A DNA stretch of 64,000 nt, taken from contig CAJQUW010001813.1 in assembly GCA_907163375.1 (NCBI GenBank), forward strand, positions 1-64,000, in the 5' to 3' direction. Both the position numbers and the translations under genes were made by a program. Source of the DNA: Prostheceraeus crozeri (Eukaryota > Platyhelminthes > Polycladida > Euryleptidae). Positions 46,724-56,230 of this stretch are shown here, one piece after another. A model generated the notes under the pieces. It ran no database searches. It saw only the letters and a list, made by a program, of their open reading frames with translations, and was not told the DNA's origin. Each line of letters begins with the position of its first letter. Positions within the stretch are counted from its first letter, which is position 1.

Positions 46724-46871
46724 ATTTTGTATATATGTGGATAGATAATGAAATGTGAACATGTTTTTTGTATATATGTGAATAGATAATGAAATATGAG
46801 CATGTTTTTGTTTTCCTTATAAACCCTTGTTTTGGAAAAAAGAGAGCAAGTTAATGATACAACATAAAACT
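46724..46871. repeat. Tandem repeat at the convergence point of the Polinton gene blocks
   Basis: Two copies of a ~45-bp unit (TTTTGTATATATGTGGATAG...TGAACATGTTTT) lie between the last plus-strand and the first minus-strand stop codons, where both transcription units end. Confidence 0.7.
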
Positions 46872-47337
46872 TTATTTCAAAACTGTTTCAACATATTTAG
46901 TAAGAATTACATCATTTTTATCACAGTTTTTTGAAAATAGTTCTAAAGCACTTTTACAGTTATTTTTCAATGGTCTCTCGTTGACAAAATAGAGTACATA
47001 GCCACCGCACATTAGAGATGTATTACTTTGAAGTGGGAACGATGTCACTTTCCTAACAGTCCAGGAGAACCTGTTCATCCATAATGCGATATCATGTAAA
47101 CGAGGTTGATTAAGAGAGTCAAAATATTCGGCAACTTTATAACGATTGATGTATACAGCAATCCAATGTTTTTCCGGGAAGATTGTTGGTATCCGTATTG
47201 ATGATAAGTGAACAAGGATAGAAAGGAATTGAATCAGGTAAATTATCTCTAGAAAAGACATTGAGAAATATTGTCTTGGAGTAGGGATGAGCTTTCCTCA
47301 TTTTCCTCAAGATTTCTATGTTGCTTAAGTTACTCAT
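46872..47337 (-). pseudogene. PRO: Adenain-like cysteine protease of the Polinton, broken
   Basis: Processes virion proteins in related viruses (adenovirus maturation protease family). The catalytic set is present in order: His in EKHWIAVYI, Asp in AEYFDS, Gln in SFPLQSN and Cys seven residues later in LMCGGYVLYF, matching the His-Glu/Asp-Gln-Cys arrangement. About 150 codons, short for the family. It lies directly downstream of the major capsid gene. The frame is interrupted about once. Confidence 0.85.
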
Positions 47338-48617
47338 CTCTGATGGCTGACAGTCACGTCTCTCATTCTTGTTATCTCAACTTTGCTATCATAGATAGCA
47401 TAAATGAGACAAGTAATTGTTTTCTTCAAAGGTGACTCAAATGATACCTCCAGTCGTAGATTTCCAGGCTTTGTAACTCCTACGCTTTCACCACCTAGAT
47501 CTGCATCTGCTGTGAGGTTGTACATAATGAAGAAGTAGCCATTCTTGTACATATCCATTGTAATTCCATTTGAATCGTCTGTATTAAACATGTTGAGGGC
47601 GGTGAAAATAGAACCATATTCACGTGCGAATTTGCCATCTTTGAAATTAGGCTCATATGCTTTGCAAGATACAAATTTCCCATCCTGATAGAGTGCTAGT
47701 TTGCTAACATTAAAGTGTTGGAAATTGAATGGATTCTTTTCAAAAGCACCAATGAATGCCTCATTTTCCACAAATGTGATATACACCACCTTTGGCATTG
47801 CAGTGGGAAAAAGATTTGGGTAGGCATGTGAGGATGATCCCGCACCAATTGTGAAGTTTGTCAACACACTGTGATTAACTGGATATATTGCATTGTTTTT
47901 CCTCAATCCTGTCGCATGCTCGTTGATGACTGACGGGTTCATTGTTACTCGCCTTACATTGAGCACGGCATTACTTATGTTAACTTGATAGTTTGTAGCT
48001 CCAAAAGCCATTAACGCGAACTCAGGATTTGCACGAATAAATTTTATTTGCATTTTAAGCTGTGATAGCAGATATCTAGATTGACGAAGGAAATCAAGAT
48101 AGACGGGTCCTTACAAGTATAATTCCTTTGAATCCGCTGTTAAATCCATTCGTCTTTTCAACCCTGTATTTGAGACATCATCAAATTTCCCTTGCTGATC
48201 ATCATACCACCCAGAAACTTGCAAGTGTGACTGTTTAGCTTGCTTTTGAAATTGAGTCATTGTATGTATATATGCTCCATATGGATATGCTCGATCCCCT
48301 CCTTCAATCTGTTTGTCATTCAATATTAGATACACATCTGAGAACAGACTGGCAATAGGAAGATTTGCTAATCCCACTTTATACTTGGATGAATCGATAT
48401 TTGTACCATCAGTCTTCTTAATTTGTATACACAACTCTAAATCAATGGATTGACAGTCAATATAATCTTGAGGATTGGCAGGTATATCAAACTGAATAGG
48501 CTGTTGGTTACCATCGATATTTGTTGTGGGGACTATGTCTACAATTGTTGAGGAGATGATGTCTGTCTGATGAGGGGGAGAATCGAAGAAACACAAAGCC
48601 GAATTGATACTCTGCAT
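47334..48617 (-). pseudogene. Polinton major capsid protein (double jelly-roll), broken
   Basis: Family marks: the N-terminal part (FFDSPPHQTDIISSTIVDIVP, then PIQFDIPANPQDYIDC, then IASLFSDVYLILNDKQIEG and YPYGAYI) matches the first jelly roll of Polinton major capsid proteins, and the C-terminal part (NFTIGAGSS, PFNFQHFNVSKLALYQDG, YFFIMYNLT) the second. Extent about 420 codons. Assembles the icosahedral shell in related viruses. Order ATPase - minor capsid - basic protein - major capsid - protease is a normal Polinton module. Interrupted about once; motifs otherwise conserved. Confidence 0.85.
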
Positions 48618-48627
48618 CGTATTAGCT

Positions 48628-49008
48628 CTACAAATATGTTGTCTTCCTTCGTTTTGACTTGTTTCTAGTAGCTGTGGAATTTCGTTTGCGCTTTCTTGTT
48701 TTCACTCGACGTCTAGATTTAGAACGTGCTGCTCTAGTCGGCTTTTTACTTTTCCTGCGTCTTTGCTTAGTAACTCGACCGGTTCCAACTTGTCTTGACT
48801 TCCTACGCTTCTTCCGAACTGTACGTCTCGTCTTTGTTAAATCATCTAATGCGTCTATGGCAGATTGCTGCGCGCGCATTTTCATAGATTCACCGATATC
48901 CTCACCTTGAAGCGCATCAGCTGCAACATTTGCACCAAAATCTAAAGCCCTGCTTCCAACACGCTTCATGATTGGTACGCCATACTTTTTGAGTGTTGGA
49001 AGAACCAT
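48628..49008 (-). CDS. Small very basic virion-core-like protein
   Basis: 126 residues. The first 55 form amphipathic helices (VLPTLKKYGVPIMKRV, then GANVAADALQGEDIGE); the remaining half is almost entirely lysine and arginine (RRTVRKKRRKSRQ, KKPTRAARSKSRRR), a DNA-condensing composition like adenovirus core proteins. The stretch RQVGTGRV contains a site that fits the adenain cleavage rule (M/I/L/N/Q-x-G-x|G), as Q-V-G-T|G, between the helical and basic halves, which would separate them on maturation. Packed between the capsid genes. Function as a core or membrane-lytic-like precursor is inference. Confidence 0.7.
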   Translation of the reverse strand: MVLPTLKKYGVPIMKRVGSRALDFGANVAADALQGEDIGESMKMRAQQSAIDALDDLTKTRRTVRKKRRKSRQVGTGRVTKQRRRKSKKPTRAARSKSRRRVKTRKRKRNSTATRNKSKRRKTTYL

Positions 49009-49209
49009 ACGTCTTAGTGCACCAAATATGCCTCCTCAAACTTGGCGTCTACCTCCAACAAACACGGGATAACCGCTCTGATATGATGGTCTACTGTAAA
49101 TGCCTGTCATTATGACTATTGAATGACTATGGAAGTCACAATAGCGTAAAGCCTTATTCTCGTGACCTAATATGTAGGGTCAAAACAGTAACACCACCAC
49201 AGAACGGTA

Positions 49210-50755
49210 CTACTTCTCCTGCGTCATCATGAATTGATATGTCAATTCTATTGATGAAATTTCGGCTGATTGGTAGATACATTGTGTTAAAAATTCTCGA
49301 TTGATTAGTTGCTTCCTTATGGATGAGAGAGGAAATGTGCGCAGAAGTGGGGCCTCAATGTCGCCAACCCTTGTATATTCAATAATGTTACAATAGACGT
49401 ATAAGTTACTTATATCACGCTCTAGTGATGGGGCTGTATCGCCTATTGATGTACCTTCATAAATAGTTGATTTTGAGAATCCCAATGTGGTCGTTAACAC
49501 GCTATCCAGCTTGATGAGAGTTCTTCCCTACCTTTAGAATCATGCGTTTCTTATGTGGGTCATAAGAAAAGTGATATTCATCTGCATCAAGGTAATCTAC
49601 ACCAAACTCATTTAACTTTGTACACAATTCAGATGGCGTTTTCAAGCTTTCAATGTTCAAATTAACTCTTTTTACAAGTTCACTGGAAGTAGACAATTCA
49701 TCACCCGATATGTCTTCGCTGTATACGTGGATATCCCATGAAGCATTTGTTGATGCTTTGAGTTTAGAAGAGGACAATTGAACCTTGAATGTATCATTTA
49801 ATTCTGTCAACCAAGGTGCGCTTTCAAGGCCCTTAAACATCCCAATCATTTCAGATCCAAATTCAATAACAGCGGACTCAGACTTTTCCAATGGTGTCTT
49901 TTTAGTAAAAACAAGAAATTCTTCCTCCGTTTCAACAGTAAATAAAGTTACTTTCTCTTTCTTATATTCACAAGTCATTAACGTTTCTGGCACTGATCCT
50001 TGAAACTTTCTTGCAAAGTCTTCAACACTTCTAATGACCTCAAATTAATTTTTTACTCGGATGCTCCTTTTTTGTAATGCATACAATGGCACAATTCTAC
50101 ATTTAAAATCAGTGACTTTCCTCTCCGAATTCCACCCACGTCCATTGTACCAATACCTTGATGAGAAAGTTGTTCTGGAATACCCAAAAGTATGACTCAA
50201 ATCCTTACCTAATACAAGAAGAACATGCTTCCCTTCCTTCATCAATTTTGTTGACCCCTTTATGACTGGTTTGTAGAATTTATTCAAAGTCAGCTTGAAG
50301 AGATCATTTATTCGTTCAAACATTTTACCGATTTCCTTTTCTGTATCTTGCAAGCTCATTGTGGGAACCTTAGAATCAAAAGTTGACGTTGCAAATGCCT
50401 TTTGAATTTTAATCATGTTTTGGACAGATGGTAAAGATGTTGAAAAAGGATGTAAAGTTAGATGATGAAAAGCCCATGTACCATGTAGACTATTGTGAAA
50501 TATGCGAAAGCAGTCATCCTTCTCTCGCACTTCTTTATGTAATTCAAAATAGTTGTTCTTTAGCAAACTGATATCGTTGTAATAAGTAATTTCAGTTAGA
50601 GCAACTTCATGGGGTCCATGCAGAGTAATTGGATTAGCGAATTCAACAGAGTAGAGAGATGGTTTGTTACTTGGGAATATCTTGGGGTTGCTATTGCTTG
50701 GAAGAATGATATTGAAGTTAGTAGACATGTTAAAGTCATATATGGAAGAAGTCAC
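49210..50755 (-). pseudogene. Polinton minor capsid-type protein (F54H12.2-like family), broken
   Basis: The start NFNIILPSNSNPKIFPSNK...ANPITLHGPHEVALTEITYY and the end YVYCNIIEYTRVGDIEAPLLR are hallmarks of the protein found in most animal Polintons and in the C. elegans transposon-derived F54H12.2, regarded as the minor capsid (penton-type) protein. Extent about 510 codons. Lies between the integrase and the basic protein. Interrupted about twice. Assignment to the family is firm; the penton role is from the literature on Polinton capsids. Confidence 0.8.
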
Positions 50756-50768
50756 ATGCTATATTAGC

Positions 50769-51926
50769 TTAAAAGTTACGAGTGTCTCCCATCTCCATAT
50801 TTTGTAGATCCTGGTGCGTTATCCAGCTATTGAATGAATCAGGATATCCTTTCCATTTAACTAGGTATTTCCTTTGATTGCCATGACCTTTCCTCCTAAT
50901 TATTTTATCAATCATATACACCTCTTCACTTCTGTCTACTACTTGCAATTCATAAGAGTAAAATTTTCCTTCAATTGGATTGCCATGGTAATCTATTAAT
51001 TTATACATGGTGGGTCTAAATTTTGTATTTACTTCATCCACAAAAAACTCTTCTTCAGTCCAATTAGGTAGATACCCCTTCTCAAATGTAGACTTAACCT
51101 TTGAAATCCGAACTCTATCACCAACATTAATTTTCTTTTCATTGGAAATGTTTTTCGCTTTCTTATCATACAATCGAAGCCATACATCCATCGCATTATC
51201 TGGGGTAACATCAACTGGTTTCATCTTAATGATTCGATGGTAGCTTTCATTGAAATTCTTAACAAATTTCTGCAGCTCACCTACCCAAACATGTGTATTT
51301 GTTGCAGTGAAATAGCGCCATATTTTTGTCTTCAGTGTGCGATTGAACCTCTCAACCATGGCAGCTTTATAAGCACTTTTGACACTAAACAATTCCAAAT
51401 TATGACTTTTAAGAAGACTTCGAACATAAGAGTTTTCGAACTCCTTCCCTTGATCGGTCTGTATTCTTTGCGGAACACGACCCTCATCGAAAATGCTCTG
51501 AAAAACCGCTTCAACTTCTGGTCCTCGTTTAGATTTCAGCGCACGTGCCCAAGCATAGCGAGATAAAATATCTATTACGGTTAAGATGTATTTATAGCCA
51601 TCATTGTACTGTGATATCTGTTGCATGTCAGCCAAGTCCGCTTGCCATTGACTATCTACATGTATATTGTTAACAACATATTTTCTCTTTGGAAACCACT
51701 TTCTCGCATTTTTGTGAAGAGTGTAAGTCAGTTGACTCTTTAACCACTTCTTGACTTTCTCTATTCCCACACCTGCTGCACGAGCTAGAACCTCCGGACG
51801 ACTGAAACTTGCGGGATGATTTAAGTCGTAATAAATCTTTCTGAGTTTCACTGCTGTACTCATCGTCTTTGTTCTGATTTGCACGCGTATTACTCGCACA
51901 GCAACTGCTAACACAATTGATATCAA
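50769..51926 (-). CDS. INT: Retroviral-type integrase with chromodomain (Polinton)
   Basis: Inserts the element and makes the 6-bp target duplication. Open frame of 385 residues. The rve core has D97 (SQWQADLAD), D158 (IQTDQGKEF) and E192 (AAMVERFNRTL), the D,D-33-E set; an N-terminal helix-turn-helix-like region (SRPEVLARAAGVG, VKKWLKSQ) precedes it. A chromodomain (about residues 335-375: IIRRKGHGNQRKYLVKWKGYPDSFNSW) closes the protein and may direct it to modified histone tails. The likely start is Met22 (MSTAVKLRKIYYDLNHPASF), as the first 20 residues look like leader or intron sequence. All catalytic residues are present. Confidence 0.95.
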   Translation of the reverse strand: MISIVLAVAVRVIRVQIRTKTMSTAVKLRKIYYDLNHPASFSRPEVLARAAGVGIEKVKKWLKSQLTYTLHKNARKWFPKRKYVVNNIHVDSQWQADLADMQQISQYNDGYKYILTVIDILSRYAWARALKSKRGPEVEAVFQSIFDEGRVPQRIQTDQGKEFENSYVRSLLKSHNLELFSVKSAYKAAMVERFNRTLKTKIWRYFTATNTHVWVGELQKFVKNFNESYHRIIKMKPVDVTPDNAMDVWLRLYDKKAKNISNEKKINVGDRVRISKVKSTFEKGYLPNWTEEEFFVDEVNTKFRPTMYKLIDYHGNPIEGKFYSYELQVVDRSEEVYMIDKIIRRKGHGNQRKYLVKWKGYPDSFNSWITHQDLQNMEMGDTRNF

Positions 51927-52030
51927 CCTCTATGCCCTCTTCTGCTTTACCTTCGAGCGCAGATTTCAAACAACAGCAAAATTTTTGTAACGACATGATA
52001 TGAGAGAGGCAAGGCTTAATTCATATTTGC

Positions 52031-52682
52031 TTAATATTTACTATACTCCTTCCCAACACGCATTGAGCGCCTAGTAGCTCTTTTTGGCTGCAGATCATCG
52101 GGATCTGCAAGCTCTCGCTTGACCGCCATCGTGGGTGTTTTACTCTTTGATCCATCTTGTAAGTGACCCTTATCCAACTCATTCACAGTCGGTCCTCCAA
52201 TAATATTGTGAGGTACATTTTGATCAGATAAAATTTTCCGAAAATATGACCACCCTTGTGGTGCACCTAGTTTTCGCCTTACATCTCTGACAGCATATTG
52301 TAGAAGGTCATCTATGTGACTATTTCTAATAACATCACCAGTTGTTTCATCTATTATCTCCCCTCTCTCATTGAACTTCACATGTGGATCAATGAAGTCA
52401 AATAATCGCTCAGCGCGCACACGATATGGTCGAGGTGTTGACAAGGTTATAAATCGTCGCAACTTGTCACGAATCTGTCGCCTCTCGTCAATGTTTTCAG
52501 CTGCTAACTGCATTCGTCGATAGGGATCCTTAATCTTCTGAATTTCCATATCCTTTTGTGTTAGTTCCTTAAGTTGATTCGTAATAGGTTGATCTATATT
52601 TTAGACTTCCTGTGCACTTTGTAATGTAGTCAATTGTACATACTCCTCTTGAGGAATGACTACCATCTTTGAATACGACATG
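52031..52682 (-). pseudogene. Conserved Polinton protein of unknown function
   Basis: The N-terminus (SKMVVIPQEEYVQL) and the body (KIKDPYRRMQLAAENI, then SHIDDLLQYAVRD, then GAPQGWSYFRKILSD) recall a protein found next to the integrase and ATPase in many Polintons, with a helical middle and a basic tail ending SMRVGKEYSKY. Extent about 215 codons, interrupted about once near its start. The role is unknown. Confidence 0.6.
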
Positions 52683-52720
52683 TTTGAAAAAAATAAGGCA
52701 ACAAAGTACATTGCTTAAAA

Positions 52721-53356
52721 CTAACTGTGAACCGAGAAAACTGTCATTGTTTCAGCGGAATTAGGTATGATATTTGTTCGAAATCGAAGTCGTTCCGGAC
52801 ATTCCTGGGTTAGATCAATAAATAGATAACCATATGGTTTCTTTGTTACATCTTCATATATTTTTGAAATTACTTTAGGTTGTTGAGGTAATATCTGTCT
52901 ACTGAGATGATGTATCTGACTGCTATCTCTTGGATTTTTAAATATTGCCAAATAATGTGTATTCAAACTTCTAGTTCTTTGCTCTTTCCCTCCATCGAAG
53001 ATGTTTTGGGTGATGTAGATAATAAAAGCTTCCCTATGATGTGCAGTTTGAATGAACATTTCAGTTACATCCTTTGAAGATTTGCTTTCTCGTAATAGAT
53101 CATCTAATACTAGTAAGTCACCTGCTTTGATATCCTCAGTTGATGGCAACCCTTGCTTCACCTCATAACCTTTCTGACGAAGTGCAGAATGTAGTTGTGG
53201 TTGAAATATTCCATAATACCATTTGACTCTCTTAATTTCCTTGTTAAACATTTCATTTCTATATTGTAGCAATTCAGTTACAAATGTAGTTTTACCGGAC
53301 TGACTTGGTCCAGCGACACACATTGTGCGATCAGTGAATAGACGAAAATCTGTCAT
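52721..53356 (-). CDS. ATP: A32-like genome-packaging ATPase (FtsK/HerA fold)
   Basis: 211 residues, open. Walker A GPSQSGKTT at residues 16-24 and Walker B DLLVLDDLL near residue 78 with acidic DD, then a sensor-like TAHHREAFIIYITQNIF segment, as in poxvirus A32 and Polinton ATPases. Powers DNA packaging into the capsid in related viruses. Located between the conserved unknown gene and the edge genes; start ATG at 53356 is followed by the usual TDFRLFTDRTMCVAG. Confidence 0.92.
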   Translation of the reverse strand: MTDFRLFTDRTMCVAGPSQSGKTTFVTELLQYRNEMFNKEIKRVKWYYGIFQPQLHSALRQKGYEVKQGLPSTEDIKAGDLLVLDDLLRESKSSKDVTEMFIQTAHHREAFIIYITQNIFDGGKEQRTRSLNTHYLAIFKNPRDSSQIHHLSRQILPQQPKVISKIYEDVTKKPYGYLFIDLTQECPERLRFRTNIIPNSAETMTVFSVHS

Positions 53357-53497
53357 CTTATGATTCCATTAACATTAAACTCATCATCCCGCTAATTTTG
53401 CTTAGAACAACAAAACAGAGACATGTTCCAGATCAAGTTTATTTACATTCAGAATAGAAACTTTCAAGTTACATTTACAAATTAAAACATTTACAAA

Positions 53498-54232
53498 TCA
53501 AAACATTTGTGTTTCCTCATCACAATTAGGATTATAGAAAGTTTTCAAGTCAGCATCTTGGCGCTTCAACTTCAATTTAGGATTCCCATCTTTAGATTTC
53601 CGTCCTCGCTTTTTGCTCTCTTCCTTCCCATCACTTGAAGCAGTCTTATCAATGTTAATTAAACATTTATCAATTGGTAGTGGTTCATAGACTAGTTGAA
53701 GAACCTTCATTTGTAAAGATGCGACTTTACCAGTCGAACCATGTGAGCCAATATAAAGTCCGGTAACGTGCACTAAGCCCATATAGCGGCCCCGTTTGAG
53801 ATCCTCACATTCCATCGCGTTTGTAAAGAGATCGAATGCTTGAAAATGATCCGATAGTTTTAAAAATAGTGTATCGAATTCCGGCAATTCCTTATAACCA
53901 ACTCCTTCCTCTAATGCCTTTCTCCAATGAGTAGGAGCACTTTCAGGCAGCTCAACACATTCTTTCGCGAAAGAGTCAATAGTTTTAAGAATCACCTGTT
54001 GCCATTTTGGAAAAGTCACTCGCATTTGTCTCATATTGCTATACCCTGATGTAGACATACCATTACTGTGGAAGAATGGAACTTGAAGATAAAAGCCATC
54101 ATCACCATAATTCAAGGTTTGAAAGTAGAATGTATTTCCAATCCCTTGCACCTTTCGTGTCGGACGAAGCTTCAAGAGATCTTGCTCAAAAGCGTCACCT
54201 TCCTCTCTGATTGTATACATTTTCTGAGTCAT
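53498..54232 (-). CDS. Polinton edge protein related to the island gene at 6529-7303
   Basis: 244 residues, open. Strand-rich body with GFYLQVPFF, WQQVILKTIDSF, ELPESAPTHW and VHVTGLYIGSHGSTGKVASL, then a basic bipartite stretch (KKRGRKSKDGNPKLKLKR) that could be a nuclear signal. The GLYxGxH...KxASL motif and overall order are shared with the satellite-island protein. The beta-rich body plus basic tail fits a single-stranded DNA-binding protein for protein-primed replication, but this is inference. TATATAAGGAAGAC lies about 80 bp upstream of the ATG. Confidence 0.65.
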   Translation of the reverse strand: MTQKMYTIREEGDAFEQDLLKLRPTRKVQGIGNTFYFQTLNYGDDGFYLQVPFFHSNGMSTSGYSNMRQMRVTFPKWQQVILKTIDSFAKECVELPESAPTHWRKALEEGVGYKELPEFDTLFLKLSDHFQAFDLFTNAMECEDLKRGRYMGLVHVTGLYIGSHGSTGKVASLQMKVLQLVYEPLPIDKCLINIDKTASSDGKEESKKRGRKSKDGNPKLKLKRQDADLKTFYNPNCDEETQMF

Positions 54233-54311
54233 GTTTCAACAAGTACTAATTCGGAGCTTTCAACCAGCGCAAATGAATTGTCACTTGAAAGTGGTAAAAT
54301 ATCATTTAAGC

Positions 54312-54325
54312 GTCTTCCTTATATA
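54312..54325 (-). promoter_or_regulatory. TATA element of the 53498-54232 gene
   Basis: TATATAAGGAAGAC on the minus strand. Shares 13 of 14 bases with the element at 55569-55582. Confidence 0.75.
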
Positions 54326-54383
54326 CACCTATATATGACTCATCAATCAAAGTGATGACGTGTCACTTTATGATTCGCTAACC

Positions 54384-54776
54384 TTATATTAGCATTGCAG
54401 CAGTTGCTGCAATCCTTCCAAGCGGACTATTGATTACACCATTAATACTGTTTCCAATATCATTTAACATACTTAGAAACCCACCACCACCGCGCTGAAT
54501 TAAGTTTCGCCTTTTCTTATCACTACTCCTTGGATTTGAAAACTTTTTTATGTTATTCAAAGAGCCAGCATTCAATAGAGGCTTGTAAATAGGTAGACAT
54601 TTGTGTATTGCAAAAGCTAAATCACGAATGAAATCATCACTTGAATTTTGAATCAATTTACACTTCTTCTTATTATCATGTATCCTGTTTAACTTTCGCA
54701 ACGCCTTTTTAAACTGACTTGAAGGTTTGAAGGACCGTTTCGATTGACGAGAAGATGCCTTCCGTTTTACAGACAT
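54384..54776 (-). CDS. Small conserved Polinton protein with GGGG-F site
   Basis: 130 residues, open. Basic N-terminus (SVKRKASSRQSKRSFKPS), helix (FKKALRKLNRIHDNKKK), a central DFIRDLAFAIHKCLPIY segment, then KKRRNLIQRGGGGFLSMLN and a hydrophobic C-terminus (PLGRIAATAAMLI). A protein of this form (basic, then an LIQxGGGF-type turn and hydrophobic end) recurs in Polintons. IQRGG|G fits the adenain cleavage rule, so it may be a virion protein matured by the protease. Lies upstream of the 53498-54232 gene with no TATA I can see. Confidence 0.6.
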   Translation of the reverse strand: MSVKRKASSRQSKRSFKPSSQFKKALRKLNRIHDNKKKCKLIQNSSDDFIRDLAFAIHKCLPIYKPLLNAGSLNNIKKFSNPRSSDKKRRNLIQRGGGGFLSMLNDIGNSINGVINSPLGRIAATAAMLI

Positions 54777-54904
54777 TTTTATTCTAATATGGAAATAGAT
54801 AATACAATTACAATTTTTGCTTAGTACTTACAACATTATACACAAAAGTTTACAAGCATTCACACAGAGTTTGTTGCTGGTACGTATAAAATTACATAAA
54901 ACAC

Positions 54905-55528
54905 TTAACAAGTTGTAGAGGGAAACTGATATACACTCACATCGGCTAGAGTCTCATTTGTAGCAGTTATGAGCTGCTCAATGTCTTTCATTAGTTGTTT
55001 TGAAATAGGACAGCACATACAGCAAGGCTTTAAATGGAAAGTCTTTAAAATATTGGCATAGTATGCCCGCAAACTGATCACCTCAGAATGTCCTTGAGCA
55101 GCCACATTGATGCTTACTGATGGCGGTCCACTGAACAAGTCCAGTTTGCACTTCTCACCCTTCTCGTCATAGTAGCTGCAGGTGATAATGTCATGGAGAC
55201 ATGTGTTATGTTTCCGTTGGATACTGCTGCACCAACGGCGAGAGTATTCCGGTACAATCTCCGTTTGAGATAGTGGGCGAAATACTTCATTGAGCCAGAA
55301 TCTTGCAACTCGTGTAAGAGCGTTGTTCACGACTCTCATCAACATTCTCTGCACCACAACGTCCTCTCCGCAGCGGAAATACTTAACTATTTCCTCCATC
55401 AGATCCACCAAATCCGCTTTATAGCCAGTTATATTCACGGCAGAATAAAATATATTGCCCGTGAAGAGTTGACTTCGGTAAATTATTGAAATGGGAATGT
55501 TGGTAGTGAACGACATGCTGATTGACAT
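54905..55528 (-). CDS. Hypothetical Polinton edge protein, TATA-led
   Basis: 207 residues, open. Starts MSISMSFTTNIPISIIYR; helical centre (MEEIVKYFRCGEDVVVQRMLMRVVNNALTRVARFW) followed by strands and a cysteine-rich patch KPCCMCCPISK near residue 170 that might bind metal. Ends in a helix and YQFPSTTC. No family recognised. Its promoter shares TATATAAGGARGAC with the neighbouring edge gene, suggesting joint (perhaps early) expression, which is inference. Confidence 0.6.
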   Translation of the reverse strand: MSISMSFTTNIPISIIYRSQLFTGNIFYSAVNITGYKADLVDLMEEIVKYFRCGEDVVVQRMLMRVVNNALTRVARFWLNEVFRPLSQTEIVPEYSRRWCSSIQRKHNTCLHDIITCSYYDEKGEKCKLDLFSGPPSVSINVAAQGHSEVISLRAYYANILKTFHLKPCCMCCPISKQLMKDIEQLITATNETLADVSVYQFPSTTC

Positions 55529-55568
55529 TGTATTAGCTCAAATTATGCTTGAAATAGAACGGTACAAT

Positions 55569-55582
55569 GTCCTCCTTATATA
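55569..55582 (-). promoter_or_regulatory. TATA element of the 54905-55528 gene
   Basis: TATATAAGGAGGAC on the minus strand, about 40 bp upstream of the ATG at 55528. Confidence 0.75.
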
Positions 55583-55637
55583 GAAAAGTCACACAAAGAC
55601 ACAATAGTGACCAATCACAGACCTGCATGATGACTCA

Positions 55638-56150
55638 TCATGAACGATATACAGTGACTGTTGAAGATATTTCTTCATCGCAAAGGGGACAAGATGAAGT
55701 TTCAAAGGGTACATAACATGTAGAACACATAACGCTATGAGAACATGGCAAAAAGAGAAGGGATCGTTCCTGTTTAAAACATTTAACGCAGTTCCGTTCA
55801 CATAATAATTTAAATGTCTCTTGTTCTAATTTCCTTCTGAAGTCACTTTTATTGGGAGAACTTTTTATTAAAACACTGTCAGATGTCTCCTTCTTTCCAT
55901 ATCGTTCCAATTTGGTCCTCCTAATTTCACTATCATTGCAGTGTAGCATGGAGAAATCCTCTATCCACCTACGATCCAAATTGTGATTCATAGCATGCTC
56001 ATCTAGATCCATTAGTCGATCAACTAAATCACCAGCGTTGATATTTTCACTGAGATTTGTTACAGTTTCTATGGCTTTGAACGAATATCCAAGGTCTCTT
56101 GCGACAACCCACGACGTTGGGATACTAGTCATCATTATGTATGTCATCAA
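55638..56150 (-). CDS. UBA-RING protein (IAP-like without BIR domains)
   Basis: 170 residues, open. Residues 14-50 (WVVARDLGYSFKAIETV ... DLVDRLMDLDEH) look like a UBA ubiquitin-binding domain; the C-terminus is a RING of the IAP type: C121-x2-C124, LPCSHSVMC with C136, H138, C142 and C145, then C154-x2-C157. IAP proteins end in such UBA and RING modules, but the BIR domains that block caspases are absent here. A role as an E3 ligase acting on host defence or cell death is plausible inference. It is the outermost gene at the right repeat, with a TATAAATAT box just upstream. Confidence 0.8.
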   Translation of the reverse strand: MMTYIMMTSIPTSWVVARDLGYSFKAIETVTNLSENINAGDLVDRLMDLDEHAMNHNLDRRWIEDFSMLHCNDSEIRRTKLERYGKKETSDSVLIKSSPNKSDFRRKLEQETFKLLCERNCVKCFKQERSLLFLPCSHSVMCSTCYVPFETSSCPLCDEEISSTVTVYRS

Positions 56151-56160
56151 AAACTATCTC

Positions 56161-56170
56161 ATATTTATAG
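56161..56170 (-). promoter_or_regulatory. TATA box of the UBA-RING gene
   Basis: CTATAAATAT on the minus strand, only about 15-20 bp upstream of the first ATG (56150); translation might therefore start at a later methionine (residue 6 or 7). Confidence 0.5.
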
Positions 56171-56230
56171 CATAGTTTGTCTACGTAAAAGGAAAATCAA
56201 TGTGTCATCTTGATTACAATGGTTGCAATA

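Noticed and set aside
51670-51996. Cysteine/serine-rich open frame over the integrase start
   Set aside because: Out-of-frame shadow of the integrase gene; the integrase frame has all catalytic motifs.
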